From Hirudo medicinalis (lineage: Eukaryota; Annelida; Clitellata; Hirudinida; Hirudinidae): a stretch of 64,000 nt of DNA. Position numbers and translations under genes: made by a program. The stretch is taken from contig MPNW01000064.1 in NCBI GenBank assembly GCA_011800805.1, positions 5,588 to 69,587 on the forward strand, written 5' to 3'. Shown in pieces: positions 1 to 13,098 of the stretch. The notes below the pieces were generated by a model. That model had not been told where the DNA came from. It did no database searches and saw nothing but the letters and a program-made list of their open reading frames with translations. The stretch's first letter is position 1; each line of letters begins with the position of its first letter.

Positions 1-60
1 GTGTGAATGCACGTGTGAATGCACGTGTAAATGCATGTGTAAGCACGCCACGGAAAAGAA
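1..60. repeat. 12-base tandem repeat at window edge
   Basis: About three and a half imperfect copies of a unit reading gtgtgaatgcac, decaying to the right (gtgtaaatgcat). It may continue left of the window. No gene is visible. Confidence 0.7.
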
Positions 61-690
61 TGCTTTCCAGCACTAAACCAGCTAAAGTGTTCCATAAATA
101 GAATGAGCAATGAACCCACATGAATATGTATTAGTTCATCAAATAACGACGGCAGAGTTTTGATAACTTGCGCCCGTTGCCAGGCAACAAAGGACACAAA
201 ACAACCTTCACTAACAAGAAAAGGGGAGACCGGAGTCGATGAGAAATAAAAAGAAAAAGAGCTTATGAGGCTGCATCCTTGGAGGAGGCATTAAAGTCAA
301 TTTGCCAGATTGAAGTCCCTCGTAAAGGGAAAGTGAAGAGGGGGAAATCCCAAACAATCGAAAGTTAAGAAACGCGAGATGTTAAGTCACGGGGGACTCG
401 GGTTATGAAGCGGGTTTAGTTGAGGGATTTAAGGATGAATTTGATTCCCCAACCAAGCACCCCTTGTTGTCAGACTGGAGTTGAAGCACCAACAACTGGA
501 TTAATTGATTCAAGCAACTCCGTGAGGTCCAAAATGAACCGAGACGTTTTATTGGCTCGTAAAAGTCCTCTCAAGCGTGTCCAAGTTTTTCTCGGTTCGA
601 TATTGCAATTGGATCATTGACGGTCATCATGCGGCTCCTTATTTCCAGGCATCCATCGATGGGAGGCCATCTCAAGAGTCTCGGAACCGT
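61..690. other. non-coding, nothing recognised
   Basis: AT-rich sequence with no coding similarity on either strand. The short open frames here are not supported by splice sites or by any known domain. Confidence 0.5.
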
Positions 691-830
691 CATCGTTATC
701 ATCATCGTCGTCACAGTAATCATCATAATCATTACCATAATCGCCATCATAATCACTCCAATCATCATGGTCATCGTCATCATCACCACCGCCATCATCA
801 ACGTCATCTTCGTCGTCGTCATCAAGACCT

Positions 831-908
<78 letters not shown>

Positions 909-948
909 ATCATCATCATCATCATCATCGTCATCGTCACCGCCATCG
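690..948. repeat. (ATC)n / (GTC)n microsatellite block
   Basis: Long, interrupted ATC/GTC trinucleotide array. It gives artificial poly-Ser, poly-His, poly-Ile, poly-Asp and poly-Met frames on both strands, none of which should be read as protein. The purest stretch is about 831-930. Confidence 0.95.
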
Positions 949-1079
949 TTATTATTATTTGTTGTTGTTGTTATTAAATTGAGGCCACTGAATTGAAGAG
1001 CACAAATTGGCAGCAGCGGATTTCCGAAGCTCATTCCATCCATATTCAGGATGCAGAAGCCATCGAACCACTCAAAATC

Positions 1080-1170
1080 AACCACCCACCTATCCACTCA
1101 TCTCTCCGCCCACCCATTCATCCACCCATCCATCAGCCCATCTACCCGTCCATTCGCTCACCAGTCAACT
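1080..1170. repeat. degenerate (CATC)n tetranucleotide array
   Basis: Imperfect tandem ccat/ccac/tcca units. This is the same sequence family as the arrays near 3,250 and 59,340. Proline/histidine/serine-rich frames across it are artefacts of the repeat. Confidence 0.85.
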
Positions 1171-1204
1171 CGCATCGCAACCAACCCATATCTTCTGGAG
1201 TAGG

Positions 1205-1322
1205 CAGATGAATAAACATGAGGAGGGAAGAATATTTTAAAGTGTGAATATGCATGAGGAGGGGGGAATGGATGTCTTAAAATTTGAATATGCATGAGGA
1301 GGGGATGGATGCCTTAAAGTTT
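1205..1322. repeat. about 40-45 base tandem repeat, three copies
   Basis: Three degenerate copies sharing a core 'atgcatgaggagggg' followed by 'ttaaa' (the first copy has 'aacatgaggaggg'). A minisatellite-like duplication with no coding meaning seen. Confidence 0.7.
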
Positions 1323-1498
1323 CCTCTGACGAAGGATTTCTTTGGAAATGGAGTCGTTTCCAAGTTCAAGTGGACGACGATGTGTCATGGCTGGCGGTGG
1401 ATGAGGTGCTCATGATGACTGCGATGATGGCGATGCTTTATGTCTCAAATTGTACATACATTTTGTTTGCTTGTTCGGCTCAATAAAAAAAAAGATTG

Positions 1499-1650
1499 CG
1501 ATGATGGTGATGATACTGATGCAGATTATGGTGATGATGCTGATGCAGACTATGGTGATGATACTGATGTAGATGATGGTGATGATACTGATGTAGATGA
1601 TGGTGATGATACTGATGTAGATGATGGTGATGATGCTGATGCAGATGAAT
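1499..1650. repeat. 24-base tandem repeat within GAT-rich DNA
   Basis: Higher-order tandem array of a 24-base unit (gatgatactgatgtagatg plus atggt-like spacer), about six copies. It can be read as an Asp-rich frame on plus and a His-rich frame on minus. This is a repeat of repeats, not a gene. Confidence 0.85.
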
Positions 1651-1763
1651 TTTTAAGTCAAACTCGCACAAACATTCACCCACTCCTTGTAGTTCGATCT
1701 CATATCTCAACTGAGGTGTGGAATCTTTTAAAGATTCAAAAACTCACGTTCAATATTTTTTCC

Positions 1764-1840
1764 ATTCAAATATTCTTAATGTTCTCATCACATTGCTTCA
1801 CAAATATTCTTAATGTTTTCATCACATTGCTTCACAAATT
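1764..1840. repeat. direct duplication of about 37 bases
   Basis: Two adjacent copies of a segment containing 'attcttaatgtt' and 'catcacattgcttcac', differing by one base. A recent local tandem duplication. Confidence 0.85.
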
Positions 1841-2082
1841 TCACGAACGTACTGCATCTCTATTGGCGTCAAAACATTAATTTGTCACGAGGAATTTTTT
1901 AGCTATAATTATTTTTTTATTAAAAATAATAAAAAACAAACATCTAAAAAGTGTTTTTATTTCAATTGTTCTTTCGCCTGAAGGCAGAAGAAATGGTTGT
2001 TTTGTTTTGTAATTCTATTTAAATTGTAACGATTTGTATATTAAATGTTATTCGGAAGAGGTCATGAGAAGCTTAGAAGTCT

Positions 2083-2385
2083 GGGATCATCATCATCATC
2101 ATCGTCAATATCATCATCATCATCATCATCATCATCGAAGATGTCATCATCATCGTCGTCAATGTCATCATCATCATCATCATCGTCGTCGTCAATGTCA
2201 TCATTATGTATATGTAAAATCATCATCATCATCATCATCGACGTCGTCGTCATCGTCGTCATCATCGTCATCGTCGTCATCACCATCGATGTAGCCATCA
2301 TTAAGTAACATCAAAGTCATCATCCTCATCGTCGCCATCGTCATCAGCGCAGTCGTCATCATCATCATCGTCGTCGTATGTATGT
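2083..2385. repeat. interrupted (ATC)n array
   Basis: Mostly cat/cgt trinucleotides in several blocks, separated by about 20 bases of unique sequence near 2,205. All frames across it are homopolymer-like artefacts. Confidence 0.93.
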
Positions 2386-3240
2386 ATTTATGTACAATTA
2401 ACAGTGCAATTATGAATAACATGAATCACTGCACTTGAAAATCACCTGATCTCTCATCGCCAATTAAGTTTAGTAATGTTTTCAAGCGCTCATTTATTTA
2501 GGCCCGAAATGCTTGCGTCCGTTTCAACCCCAATCGTCAACCCGCTTAATATCGCTCGTTTGGAAGAGTTCCAAAGAACTCAGACTCATCCCCCAAAACA
2601 AAGAACCTTTAGTTCTCTCGCGAGGGCATGTACTCATGTCGCACGACCTCCTCTGACAGTAAAAGAGACAATGAACTCCATCCACAAACACATTCGCAAA
2701 GCATTCCTTCCTTCGCCAACATTTTTTTTGACCAATTCTTCCCGACATTTTTTTGGACGACCGTGATCGCAGGACGTCCGGGAAGGCATTAAAAGTCTCC
2801 CCTTTTTATTGCTCGGCCACAAAGATAAAACAACCAGGATGCATCGACGGCTCTGATATCGGCCGTAAATAGGATTTCCAAGTTCGAAAAGCATGACTGA
2901 CGAGTGAGGGAATGTCAACTTCATTTTAAGAATGGTCGTGTCAACTCCAACAGGTCCATCCCTGTTGCTAATGACGCTCTCTATCGTCGTCAAGGGTGAT
3001 TAAAGATGGATTTAAGTCTGAAGTCTTATTGTTACTACGGCCCTGCGGCTGCAGTTGTTCGTTGTTTTGTTGTTTTGTTGTTTTGTTTTTCATCGGTGGA
3101 CGGAAAAATGATTTTTTAAATTTCGATATTTTGAGGAAAAAATGTTTGAAAATGTTTCAGAATGTTTTCGCATCGAGTCCTCTTCACGCATCGCCGATCC
3201 GTATTCGGCAACCAATTCTCATCCCGGTTATCATGTCTCC
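2386..3240. other. non-coding, nothing recognised
   Basis: AT-rich DNA between microsatellite blocks. Open frames of up to about 120 codons exist on both strands, but none shows a recognisable domain, a convincing start or splice sites. Confidence 0.4.
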
Positions 3241-3251
3241 CGCTTCCATAG

Positions 3252-3365
3252 TCGGCTGCCATCCATCCACCCATCCATCCACCCATCCATCAATCCATCC
3301 ATCCATCCATCCAACCATTCATCCATCCGTTCATCCATCCATCTATCGATCGATTCATCAATTAA
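3252..3365. repeat. (CATC)n tetranucleotide array
   Basis: Tandem ccatccatccat units, purest at about 3,260-3,345. It produces an 'HPSIHPSI' pattern in one plus-strand frame, an artefact. Confidence 0.93.
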
Positions 3366-3412
3366 TCAAGTGACAAATGGTATTAACAAATTGTTTTCAC
3401 TGACGTCAGCAT

Positions 3413-3429
3413 TATCGCCATCGTCGTTG

Positions 3430-3462
<33 letters not shown>

Positions 3463-3470
3463 CCACCACC

Positions 3471-3504
<34 letters not shown>

Positions 3505-3682
3505 CCATCATAATCGTCATCATCATCATCATCATAATCGTCNTTCAACCTAAGTGGTGTGTCCAGCCAAATTTACTTGGAATCACTAGGACGTGTCATC
3601 GTCATCATCACCACTACCGTCATCGTCATCATTATCGTCAACCTCATCATTATCATCATCATCATCATCATCATCATCAACG
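3413..3682. repeat. (ATC)n / (ACC)n microsatellite with an ambiguous base
   Basis: Two trinucleotide arrays (about 3,420-3,542 and 3,597-3,682) flank roughly 50 bases of unique sequence. An N is present at 3,543, at the end of the first array, consistent with uncertain assembly of the repeat length there. Confidence 0.9.
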
Positions 3683-4205
3683 CCACACCGCTTTCCATAG
3701 AAAGGACATTAAGGAATGAAGGAAGACTTTGTAATAGGACGAAGATGTCTGATGGTAATCTGTTAATCAATCCGTGCATTTGTCACCTCATCCTGTAAAT
3801 GTGGAATGCCACTCAACTCTTCAGTTAACTTCTCTCCTACGAACGTCAGATCGGTATTTGTATCTCTCCGAATGCTAGACTAATAATCTCCAATTAATAT
3901 TAATTAGCTAATTAAATATTCACATATCGATAACACAGGTCAGCGAGTGCGAAATTTCCAAATATTGCTATTTCAGTCCGCCAGAAATGACGCTTGCAAT
4001 TACGGAGCCCATTACTTAGAGGAGCATTCAATGTACTCAGATAATAAACAGTGAGATTTTTATTGAGACCAGCCTCTTATTACCTCATCAGCCAGACTCC
4101 ACGAGCTTCCTCATCCATCTTCCAAGTGCTGCCATTCAAAGAAAGACCCCATTGATAATGTTCAACAGAATTTAGAACAAGATGCCTGATCGTTCATGCG
4201 AAGCA
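3683..4205. other. intergenic, 3' flank of the protocadherin gene
   Basis: AT-rich. No gene seen. It lies downstream of the minus-strand protocadherin and may hold its 3' untranslated region or a further small cytoplasmic exon. Confidence 0.4.
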
Positions 4206-7200
4206 TCATTCCGTCACGCACATTATTTTGTTGGAAATAACTTTTTTGTCTCGAAAATATTTGTTTATGATAAAAGATTTAAAAACATGAAAAACAAGAA
4301 GTAAATCGTTTACTGTGGATTCGATGGAATTGGTCGGAGTTTCGTGGCAGGTTGCTGGAGAAACCACGTCGGAGGTGGTGAAGCAGGTGGAACTCGTGTT
4401 CTCCCGAGTCCTCGACGATGCTTCCAACTGCTCGAGTCTCGGAAGCATCTTTTCGGCAGACGACACGAAGTCCTTTTTGAAATTCCCACCTTTTGACATC
4501 TTGAGACCAAACGAATTTTCTTTGTCGCAAAAGCAAGATGGCGGCACGGATCTGTTTCCGTTGAGGTCGCGGTTAAACGTCATGGCGGTGTGCCGCCTCT
4601 TGCTCCTTCTGATGAGAAGCACGAGCAGGGTCAACGTACCACAAAGAACGAGCAAGCAGGCAAATCCTATGGAGACAACAAAGATCATGTAATACGATCT
4701 GCCTTTGTGACGGGATGTTGTCATGTGGTTCTCCATGAACAACTGGTTTTCCCAATTTTCTCTGAAGTCTTCAGGGGGGTTGTAGGGAACAGACGAGTTG
4801 ACGACCAGGAGGACGTTCGAACTCGACGAAAGAGAAGGTTTGCCTCCGTCTTCGGCAAGAAAACTCAGTCTGAAACTCCTGCCAGAAAGATTGGAGAGGT
4901 CGATTTTCGAGTAGAGCGTTCCTTGGAGGGGATCCACCGAAAATGTCGAACATTTCCTCGATCGACGCGTGTTTGGATTTGAAGGTGTCGTCGAGGTTGA
5001 TGCTGCAGTTGGTGAAATGTTTAAAACGGCTGAAGATTGAATTAATGAATGTTCGCTTTTTAAAGAATCCTTGTTGTTTTCAACAATCGTCTTGTTGTGA
5101 TACGAATTTCTAATTTGCTCGAAATTCATGCTCGCAAAGTCTGCACTGTCCTCTGCATCCCAAAGGTCTCTATTCAGTAATCTTTTGGTTTCAACCTCGT
5201 CGTAAAGCCTGCAATCGAGGAGCTGATACGTGACCTTTGCGTTCGAGTCGTGGTCAGCGTCCACGGCGGAGATGGAGATGATCGGTGTTCCAGGTGGAAA
5301 ATTACTCGACATGTGGAAGGTGGAATTCAGATTGGATGGGAAAACAAAGACAGGTGAATTGTCGTTTTGGTCCTCAACGTGTACGTTCACATTCGAGCTT
5401 CCCGACAGTGGAGGCTTTCCACGATCTTCGGCAATGACGGTGAAGTAAAAGGTGGGATGGGTTTCTCGGTTGAGGAGGACAGAAGTGTGAATTGAACCGT
5501 TACGAGAGTCGATTGTGAAGAAGTTCGAAGTGCTGTCCTGAGTGAGTTGAACTGCTCATGTATTTCAGATCAACTTGTAGAAATTATCACCAACATTAAC
5601 ATGCACAACGTGCTATCATCATCTTATAACCGCCATTTCCTGACGAGTATTTCATTAAATCCAGTAACGGTTACTTATTTAAATAAATTTATATCTTATC
5701 AGACATATCTTCAAGGTTGCTTAATTTGAAGAAGAAAGGAAATAAATGAGTTACTTTGATTTCATTTTACGTCATCATTACTAAAACTCCATTCAGAACA
5801 TTTTCAAACTTCCATAAATTCAATTTTCTATCTGGTTTTCAATCAATTTCATCTCTTTCTAATTCATCATTTCAGCGTAACTTCAAATGCTGAACAATTG
5901 AAGATTACTTAAAATTACTTAAAATTAATTATTGTGGATTACTTAAAGAGGGTGACCTCATTAATTACTCGTAAGTTATTCATTTATTCATGGGAATTAA
6001 TATTCATTTTGAAGATAGTTGACAAGACATCTTTATTAACTAATGAATGTTATTTCCGATCTCCAAATTATTAATAATAATAACAAAAATAAATAGTAAT
6101 AATAATAATAATAATAATAAATGTAATTATTATCGTCAACTTCATCGTCATCATCATCATGGTCATCGTCGTCGTCGTCATCGTCATAACAAGGTCTTGG
6201 AGTCGCACAGCAACACTGTCGGTAAGTCAATAAGTGAGGCCTTCCTACCAAGGTTGTAGAGAGCTTATGAAAGTTGCATTTTGAAAGAAGTGGGTCATTT
6301 CATAATTTACATCCTGCAGACTGATTTACAATTATTTTCTTAAATATGAGCACGTTACTGAAACAGACGTATTTGTAAGAATATTTGTGAAAACATATTT
6401 TGAGACTGGATTAAATAACGTAAAAAAATGATCAAAAGGACTTAAAAATGTCAACTGCCATCGTTAATTTATGCCGCACGTATTCACCTGGACGAGCGAG
6501 TAACGGATGTCCGTGTTGTCAGAGGCAAGATCGAGGTCCGTGGCAGATACATGACCGACGATTGTTCCAGGAAGTTGGTTTTCCAATATTTTGAAAATAT
6601 AATTACTTTCGGAAAAAACGGGATTCTGATCGTTGACGTCATCAATTAAAATGATGACGTCAGCAGTCCCTGTGCGAGGTGGTTCCCCGAAATCAATCGC
6701 AAGAATCTGTGACATTGTGAAAGGAGGGAATCAATTGTTTGTAAATAAAAATTAAAACCAAAAAACCAAATCAACCTTGAAGTGAACTTCGACCACGGAC
6801 TCTCTGTCAACGGGTTTAACAGCGTATATGTAGCCGTCATTTCGATCGACTGCAAAAGAATCTTTGCATTCAGTCGGTTCCCAGCCACTTTTGTCAATCT
6901 TGAAAAACACTTGACCGTTCAGTCCTAAGTCAGCGTCGGAGGCAGAAACGCCGAGTATGGGGTTGTTAGGAGCCACTTTGTTCTCCTGGATTCGTGCCGT
7001 GTAAATGGCTCTCGAAAAGACCGGGTCGTTATCGTTTTCATCGGCCAGCAACACCACCATGAACTTCACCGAAGTTTTTGGCGGCCTTCCTGAGTCCGAA
7101 CATGCTACGGTCAGCTTGTACCCCTGCGGTGCACTTTCTCTGTCGAGATGTCCTCCCGTCAGGACTTGATATTCTGTTTCGCCGTGGTGCGGTGAGGATC

Positions 7201-10086
7201 GTCTTGAAAGGCGGAATGGAGTGAAATTTGGTTGCGGTGGTCCGTCATTTTGGAAGTCCGCCAACTCTCTGTGTTTACATGGAGCCGAACATTTTATTAA
7301 CTCGGCTTTTTTGGAATCTCGAAAGGCTGGATGTTGCCTCAAAAGATTCAAATCCGTTGCGTTAATTTCTCCGACGAATCGTTTGTTGAATTTGCGCAAG
7401 AGAGAGTGGTTTTGGAGTTTCCTTCCATTTACGTCACGAGTGGCTTCCATTTGATCCAAAATGACGCAATCCACGGTTCCATTTTCTCCTCGGTCTGGGT
7501 CAACGACCGTGACCTGAGCCACGAAGGTTCCTGATGGGCTGTTTTCAGGCACAACTCCGATGACATCCTCGACGCCGTCAAAACTTGATGGCACTTCATC
7601 CGTGTTCTCGGTTGCTGCCAGGAGTGTGTTGATTGTTATTTCAGGCTCGTTGTCGTTCTCATCTTCCAGGTGAACGGTGACAGTGACATCTACAGGGTGA
7701 GAATCCGGACCTATTTAACGATAATATTTTACTATTTTGTAATTGCTTGTTTTTTTGGTTCAATCTAATTTACTTGGAATCTCAATTCTTTATAAACATT
7801 ATTTTTGAAATATGATGATAATAACATTTTATATTTGTTTTATAATTTTATCTACGTTATATTATACTATTTATCTATTATTTACTCTGATAATTGTGAA
7901 AATAAAAGAAAATCTGGCAACCTTCGTCTTCAGCAGTGATGATGAGTTGATAAGCAGGATGAACTTCTCTGTCCAACTTTCCGACGACAAAGATTTGTCC
8001 AGTGAGTTGTTGATGCCGAACACGTGTCCATACAAGACCCTCGTCTGCGAAGTGAGATCGTATCTGATTCGACCGTTCATTCCAAGGTCGGCATCAGTCG
8101 CTCTGACTCGCGTAACTTCTGTTCCTCTGGGAGAATTTTCGAAGATGCTAGTTTCGTAAGTTTGATGCTCGAAAATTGGTTCGTTGTCGTTTGAATCTTG
8201 GACGAGAATTGTTATGTTCATGGAGTCCGACCTAGAAATATGAAGGGCGTTTGCTTTTCCCAGGAGGAAATATCTCCATGTTTTATTTAGCGCAAACAAC
8301 TTGTGAATAATGCATCAGAAAGAAACTTGCAAACGATGACGGATGAAAAAGTAAAAAATTTGTTTGTCCCAAAAATACATTTCGCGTTCAACTCTTGTAA
8401 TTTCGTGCAAATGTTTCAGCAATAAGGAAGTGTTAGATGATTGATGAGTTAATTTTTCGATGCAGACAGGGTACAATTAAGCAAGAAATTCTTCCTGACA
8501 GCCAGTCCGTTGCAATTATGAAAGCCGTCAGAAATGTAAAGCATGTAAGCATTGCTTTCAAAGGAGGTGATGAAATAAAAAGGAAACGTGTTTAAGATGA
8601 AATTTGACTAATTACGATTTTCCAAACGAATGCCACCTGGGAAGATAACAAGCCAATTTAGCGCTGTTTGCGGGTCAGCATGATTGAGAAAAACATAGTA
8701 TTAATTAGAAAGTTATTAAATTTTCGCGATTGAAAAGATTTTTTGCGACATATTCTGTCAAATGAATTGACAGTTTTTAAAACTTATAAACGTGAGTCGA
8801 TAAATCTGACTTTGGCACTGGTCCTCCATCGTAAGCTGTCAGTTGAAGCCAATGAACGTCCTTCGTCTCTCGATCGAGTTTTTCCCTCAGCAGGAGTCTC
8901 ACCTCTAAAAATCCGTCCAACTTTTGCGAGGTGAGCAGACCAAATGTTCTGCTAGGAGTCAGACGAGAGAGTTTTTGAAGGTTGTATTCATGAGGATGTT
9001 GATCAGCAGTCCACTCCATCAACTCGTATCTCTTAACTCCGTACATGGGACTGTCTGGATCCATGGCTGGAGGTAGCAAGTAGGAGCTATTGATTGCAGA
9101 TGACTCTAGGATGTTCAGTTGGATGGAACGGTCACTGAAGCTTGGAGAATTGTCGTTGACGTCCAAGACTTCGACTCGAGCCTGCCAAGCATTTCCAGTG
9201 GATAATGAACAAGCACTTCATTTCAAAACGTCAACAAAAGATGCCGGTTACTTTGATAATCCTGAAATGCTCATAAGGTTGGACGGATAAATCGAGAGTA
9301 AAAGAGCAGTTTTTCTTCGAACGACACGAAGGCAAAGATTCTCTGTCGACGATGCCCCTGGTCCACACCATGCCATCCTTTGGACCAACCGACAGGGGTA
9401 TTGGGGGGTCGGTTGTGAACCTGAATTCCATGCCCTACATTTGTAATTTTACCTCAAATTAGTTTTCAATAAATTTGCCAATTTTTTACTACTTATTAAT
9501 TAAATAAAATATGTATTACTTAATTGTAATAATTATAATTAATTTTAAAATACAAAATTAAATTTTGAAAATTTATATTAATAACTAAGTGTTTGTGATA
9601 AAAGTTCGGCTAACTTTAAAGTGTTCATTACATTCTAGTGATTTATTTGAACTAAAGAAATATTTTTAACATATATAATCTTCAACATTTGCAAGTACTC
9701 AGACAAAAAGCGATCAATAATTTTTAAATACGAGAAATTTTCTCTGAAATAATTTATAAATTGCACACCAATGGACGACACTTTATATTTCTTACTCTTC
9801 TGCATCTTTAAAACGATGTGACACACGAGGTTGCTGCTCTCCGACAACATGGATGAAATTTAATCGTGTAGAGTTGTGGGAAATAATTGATAATAATTGA
9901 TCGATTCACCTGCAGTTGGTGTGAGGGCACGATTCTTCTTAGGCCAGAATCTGTAACAATATCACCGATCTTGGTTCCGATCGGGGAATCTTCGGGAATG
10001 GTGAGCAACACTCCAGTCTCCCGACTCTCGTACCCGATGGAGTTGGCGCTGCTTATTGTCATTGTTAGCATGAAGAATCCGATCAT
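4206..10086 (-). CDS. delta-type protocadherin, seven cadherin repeats (one frameshift)
   Basis: Single-pass calcium-dependent adhesion protein of the plasma membrane. Minus-strand coding exons, 5' to 3': 9910-10086, 9252-9434, 8811-9181, 7922-8231, 6776-7710, 6488-6706 and 4206-5537, about 1,175 residues. The start is ATG at 10086, 13 bases inside an exon whose acceptor is at 10099; a hydrophobic signal peptide follows (MIGFFMLTMTISS). The linker between repeats shows calcium-site motifs in order: DVNDNSP, DSNDNEP, DENDNEP, DENDNDP, DVNDQNP, DQNDNSP. LDRE-type motifs also occur, which fits seven ectodomains as in delta-1 protocadherins. One membrane span (IFVVSIGFACLLVLCG and on) is followed by RRSKRR and a roughly 150-residue tail. 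Exon 7922-8231 is one base too short to keep phase (see findings). The 3' end is uncertain: a possible donor at 4314 would replace the last 36 residues, which look intronic. Confidence 0.88.
6068..6190. repeat. (AAT)n and (ATC)n microsatellite in a protocadherin intron
   Basis: A run of about 30 bases of aat units, followed after 'atgtaattattatcg' by a short cat/cgt array. It lies between the exons at 5,537 and 6,488. Frames across it encode only repeat artefacts. Confidence 0.85.
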
Positions 10087-10101
10087 GCTTTGCTCGTATC
10101 T

Positions 10102-12985
10102 GCATTGGAAATCTAAACGTAATAAGTCATTACTGTCTTGTTCGTTGTTCGCGTAAATCTGCAATGCAACTCACGAAAACAAGCTGCAGCAAATAAATAG
10201 CAAGTGTAGAGGTTGGATGCGAAATAAAAGAACAAATTATAAATTATAAATATTACAGAAGAACTTCAAAGGATTGAAAAGTAGACACAAATATTCAAAT
10301 TATCGAGGTTTTCCTCAAATTGTCGTCATAAACACCGTCGAAGGCTCGTAAATATTCTCTTCGAAAGTATTTTATTTATATATAAATGATCGAAATATTA
10401 CCTGGTTGTTTATTATATATGCACCGCCGCTAGTTAATATTCATTACGTAAATTATATTAACAATAATAATAATTAGACCGATCGAGAAAGGTTGCTGCA
10501 AGATTAAACTCATTAAATTGATTTCGATTAAAATCGATGACGAAACACGAATAAGTCGTGAGGAAGTCGCATTTTTGAAGCCCGTGAAAGCGTTGTCGGT
10601 CGGTGTGGCATGGTTTCAGGAAATTTGAAAAACATTTAAGACTTGCTAATCATTTCCAAGCAGACGAAATTACATAAGATTTGCCTTTTTCAGATTTTTG
10701 ATGAAAACCACCCGGAGCGTGGCCTCTTAGCTGTAATATTATTGCGCACAAATTGGTCGCCTTGGAACTTGCTCTAGTTGATGACAGGCGTCTGCGTAAA
10801 CAAGTGATGGAAAGTCATGGAACAGCGGAGGAATTGCTGGATGTATCTGACAAGCACGTGGATTTTTCCATCTGGAGGAAATGGATTCAATCAAGTGTAC
10901 ATTAGAGAAGTCGCATTTTGATTAGGTGGGATGCCGAGTTATATTGTCTTTTGTGGCTTCTTTTTTAGGTAAGTCTTCAGTTCGCCACTTTAAATTCGTA
11001 TTTTCTCGGAAATGTTTTGGACTTTTTCTAAAAGATTGAATTATCGAAAAGCCTGAAACATCCATGTAAATAATTTTGAATTTAATCAATTTTAAATCTT
11101 TTTATGGACAGGTCACCTGAAATTTTAATTAAATTTTTCAAGAAATTTCACGACATTCTTCTGAAAGAAGAATATAGTCCAGAAAACTTTCGAAGCCTTT
11201 AAAGTCAGACACTGTTATGAATGGAGGGAATTCTTGAAGCTGGTGCTCGAAACTTGTGATTGTGTTATCGACTGGGTTCGTGATCAGATTGGCTGACCGC
11301 AGCACTTAGGAAGACTGCCAGGTTCTGCTGCTTCACACGTTTTCCCAACCACGGGTCATTTGTTCCAAGCGTTAAGTGTTTGTTCAGAGGAAGGGTTCTT
11401 CCCACAAACATGCATGAGAACTTTCTCCTTGCTCAACGTTTGCATTAGCTTCATTCTGTTCTGCGCCATTCATTTTAACAGCCATATTTTTTCTTTTGTA
11501 TAATTTAACAAGTGGTGAATATCTTTCAGAACTCGTGTGCACGTTGCATGTGTTATCATCATTATTATCATAATATCGTCATCATTAATATAACTATTGT
11601 AATTATTAATAATACAATTATAATACAGTAAAATTAATAAAAATATAAATATATAAAATTAAAATAATAATATTAAAAATTATAAAAGTTATATTCATTT
11701 ATTATTAATTGTTTATATAACTTAATTAATTAAAATAATATTAATATAACTATTATTATTATTATAATGTTTTAATAATAATAACAACGTTTTCAGTTAC
11801 GAAACTTTCAGAAGTTCAGTTGCAAAACACTGGAAGGTTTTGATTTCGATCTCTGGCCATTTAAAATGCTTTGTTAAAACATTCACGATCTCCGACCATC
11901 CTTCACCGCATTTACTCTGATAAGCAAACAAGGCGCTCGTATTAATCAAGTCTTAAAACTTTGAAATGTTTTTCATCACTTCACTCTTTTCCTGTTCAAT
12001 TCATCATAAATCCGTGCACTGGTCTCCGATTAAATGATGAAATGTAATTATGTCTTCGAGTTTAAAAAGAATAAAAATGGAGAATAAAATAATTGAAGTC
12101 ATCGAAGCTGTGATGGATGACTGACAAGGGATAAAACTTGTTTGTCTCCTACAAAGCTCCTCCACTTTTGCTGCCACCGTTAAATCCACTTATTACCGTC
12201 CGCACGACTCTTCATAACTTTCTTCGCAACTTTTGAAGGTAGAATTAATCAAGACCATTTCTGAGAACAAGCGATGCATTAGACGCTGTCGTACATCAAA
12301 GCGTTTGTTATTGCTTTATACCTTGCCACGTCCTCTTATTGGCCCGACAAGTCCTGCGTCAGGAGATTTTGACATGTCATCCCCAGGAGAAGAACCTGTC
12401 TCTTCATTACAAGTTTCCAGAACAAGCGCCATTATGCGCACTCGAATCCATTACGGAAGCTATTTGTTAATCGCGGAGGCTGTTAATATTTCAGCGCAGA
12501 GTGCTTCATTCTCACATCAACCGTGCATCTGACTGAATTGCAAACAGCCATCACGAGAAATAAGATGCATCAGGCAGCTTCTAATGCCAGTCTCACAGTC
12601 GACATTATCTTCGCTGTCACAACAATGCATTATCAGCGTGTTAGAATGTCATCGTCATCATAACGGATGAGTTTTTTGCTTGGAAAGGAGTTCTGGATGG
12701 ATGTGTTTCAGGAGATATTTCATTTTATTTACTTTTTAATGTCCAAATAATGAAAATAAGTTGCCGGTTGGTGTTTTCATTCTCAATGGAAAAAAATGGT
12801 TATAAAGGACATCGTGTTGCCGAAAGATTACAAAGGTGATTGGGAAATAAATGTTTAATCTTTTATGGGTGCCACAAAAAATTTAATTTTCGCAAAATGT
12901 TTTTGTAAAATTTTGATCCATGAAAGGCATTTTGTAGAACTTTCATTTTTTGTTATTAATTAAAAAAACCCACTTCGTAACCACT
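10102..12985. other. non-coding, likely 5' flank and 5' UTR intron of the protocadherin
   Basis: The protocadherin's first coding exon begins with a splice acceptor, so its promoter and 5' UTR exon should lie in or beyond this stretch, but I could not place them. 11,560-11,790 is almost pure A/T. A 99-codon plus-strand frame at 12,233 is GC-richer than its surroundings but matches nothing I know. Confidence 0.4.
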
Positions 12986-13098
12986 TCAAGTCACAAAAAG
13001 AAGAGCCATTGGAAAGGTTAAATAATGCATGAGAAGCAATTTATGAGGGATTTCAATGGATCTTGAATGCTCAAGTAATTCCTCTCCCAAATTCTTCG

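Noticed and set aside
571..1097. Overlapping open frames of 84-139 codons with poly-Ser, poly-His, poly-Asp and Met/Thr runs on both strands
   Set aside because: All come from reading the (ATC)n array in six frames. The same holds for the frames at 1,440-1,710, 2,034-2,422, 3,142-3,548, 6,036-6,259, 14,838-15,135 and 40,006-40,200.
5538..5553. Earlier acceptor for the last protocadherin exon at gcag|TTCAAC (5,551)
   Set aside because: It breaks phase with the exon ending at 6,488. The acceptor ctcag|GACAGC (5,537) keeps phase 0 and gives the normal cadherin sequence LVQ-DSTSNFFTID.
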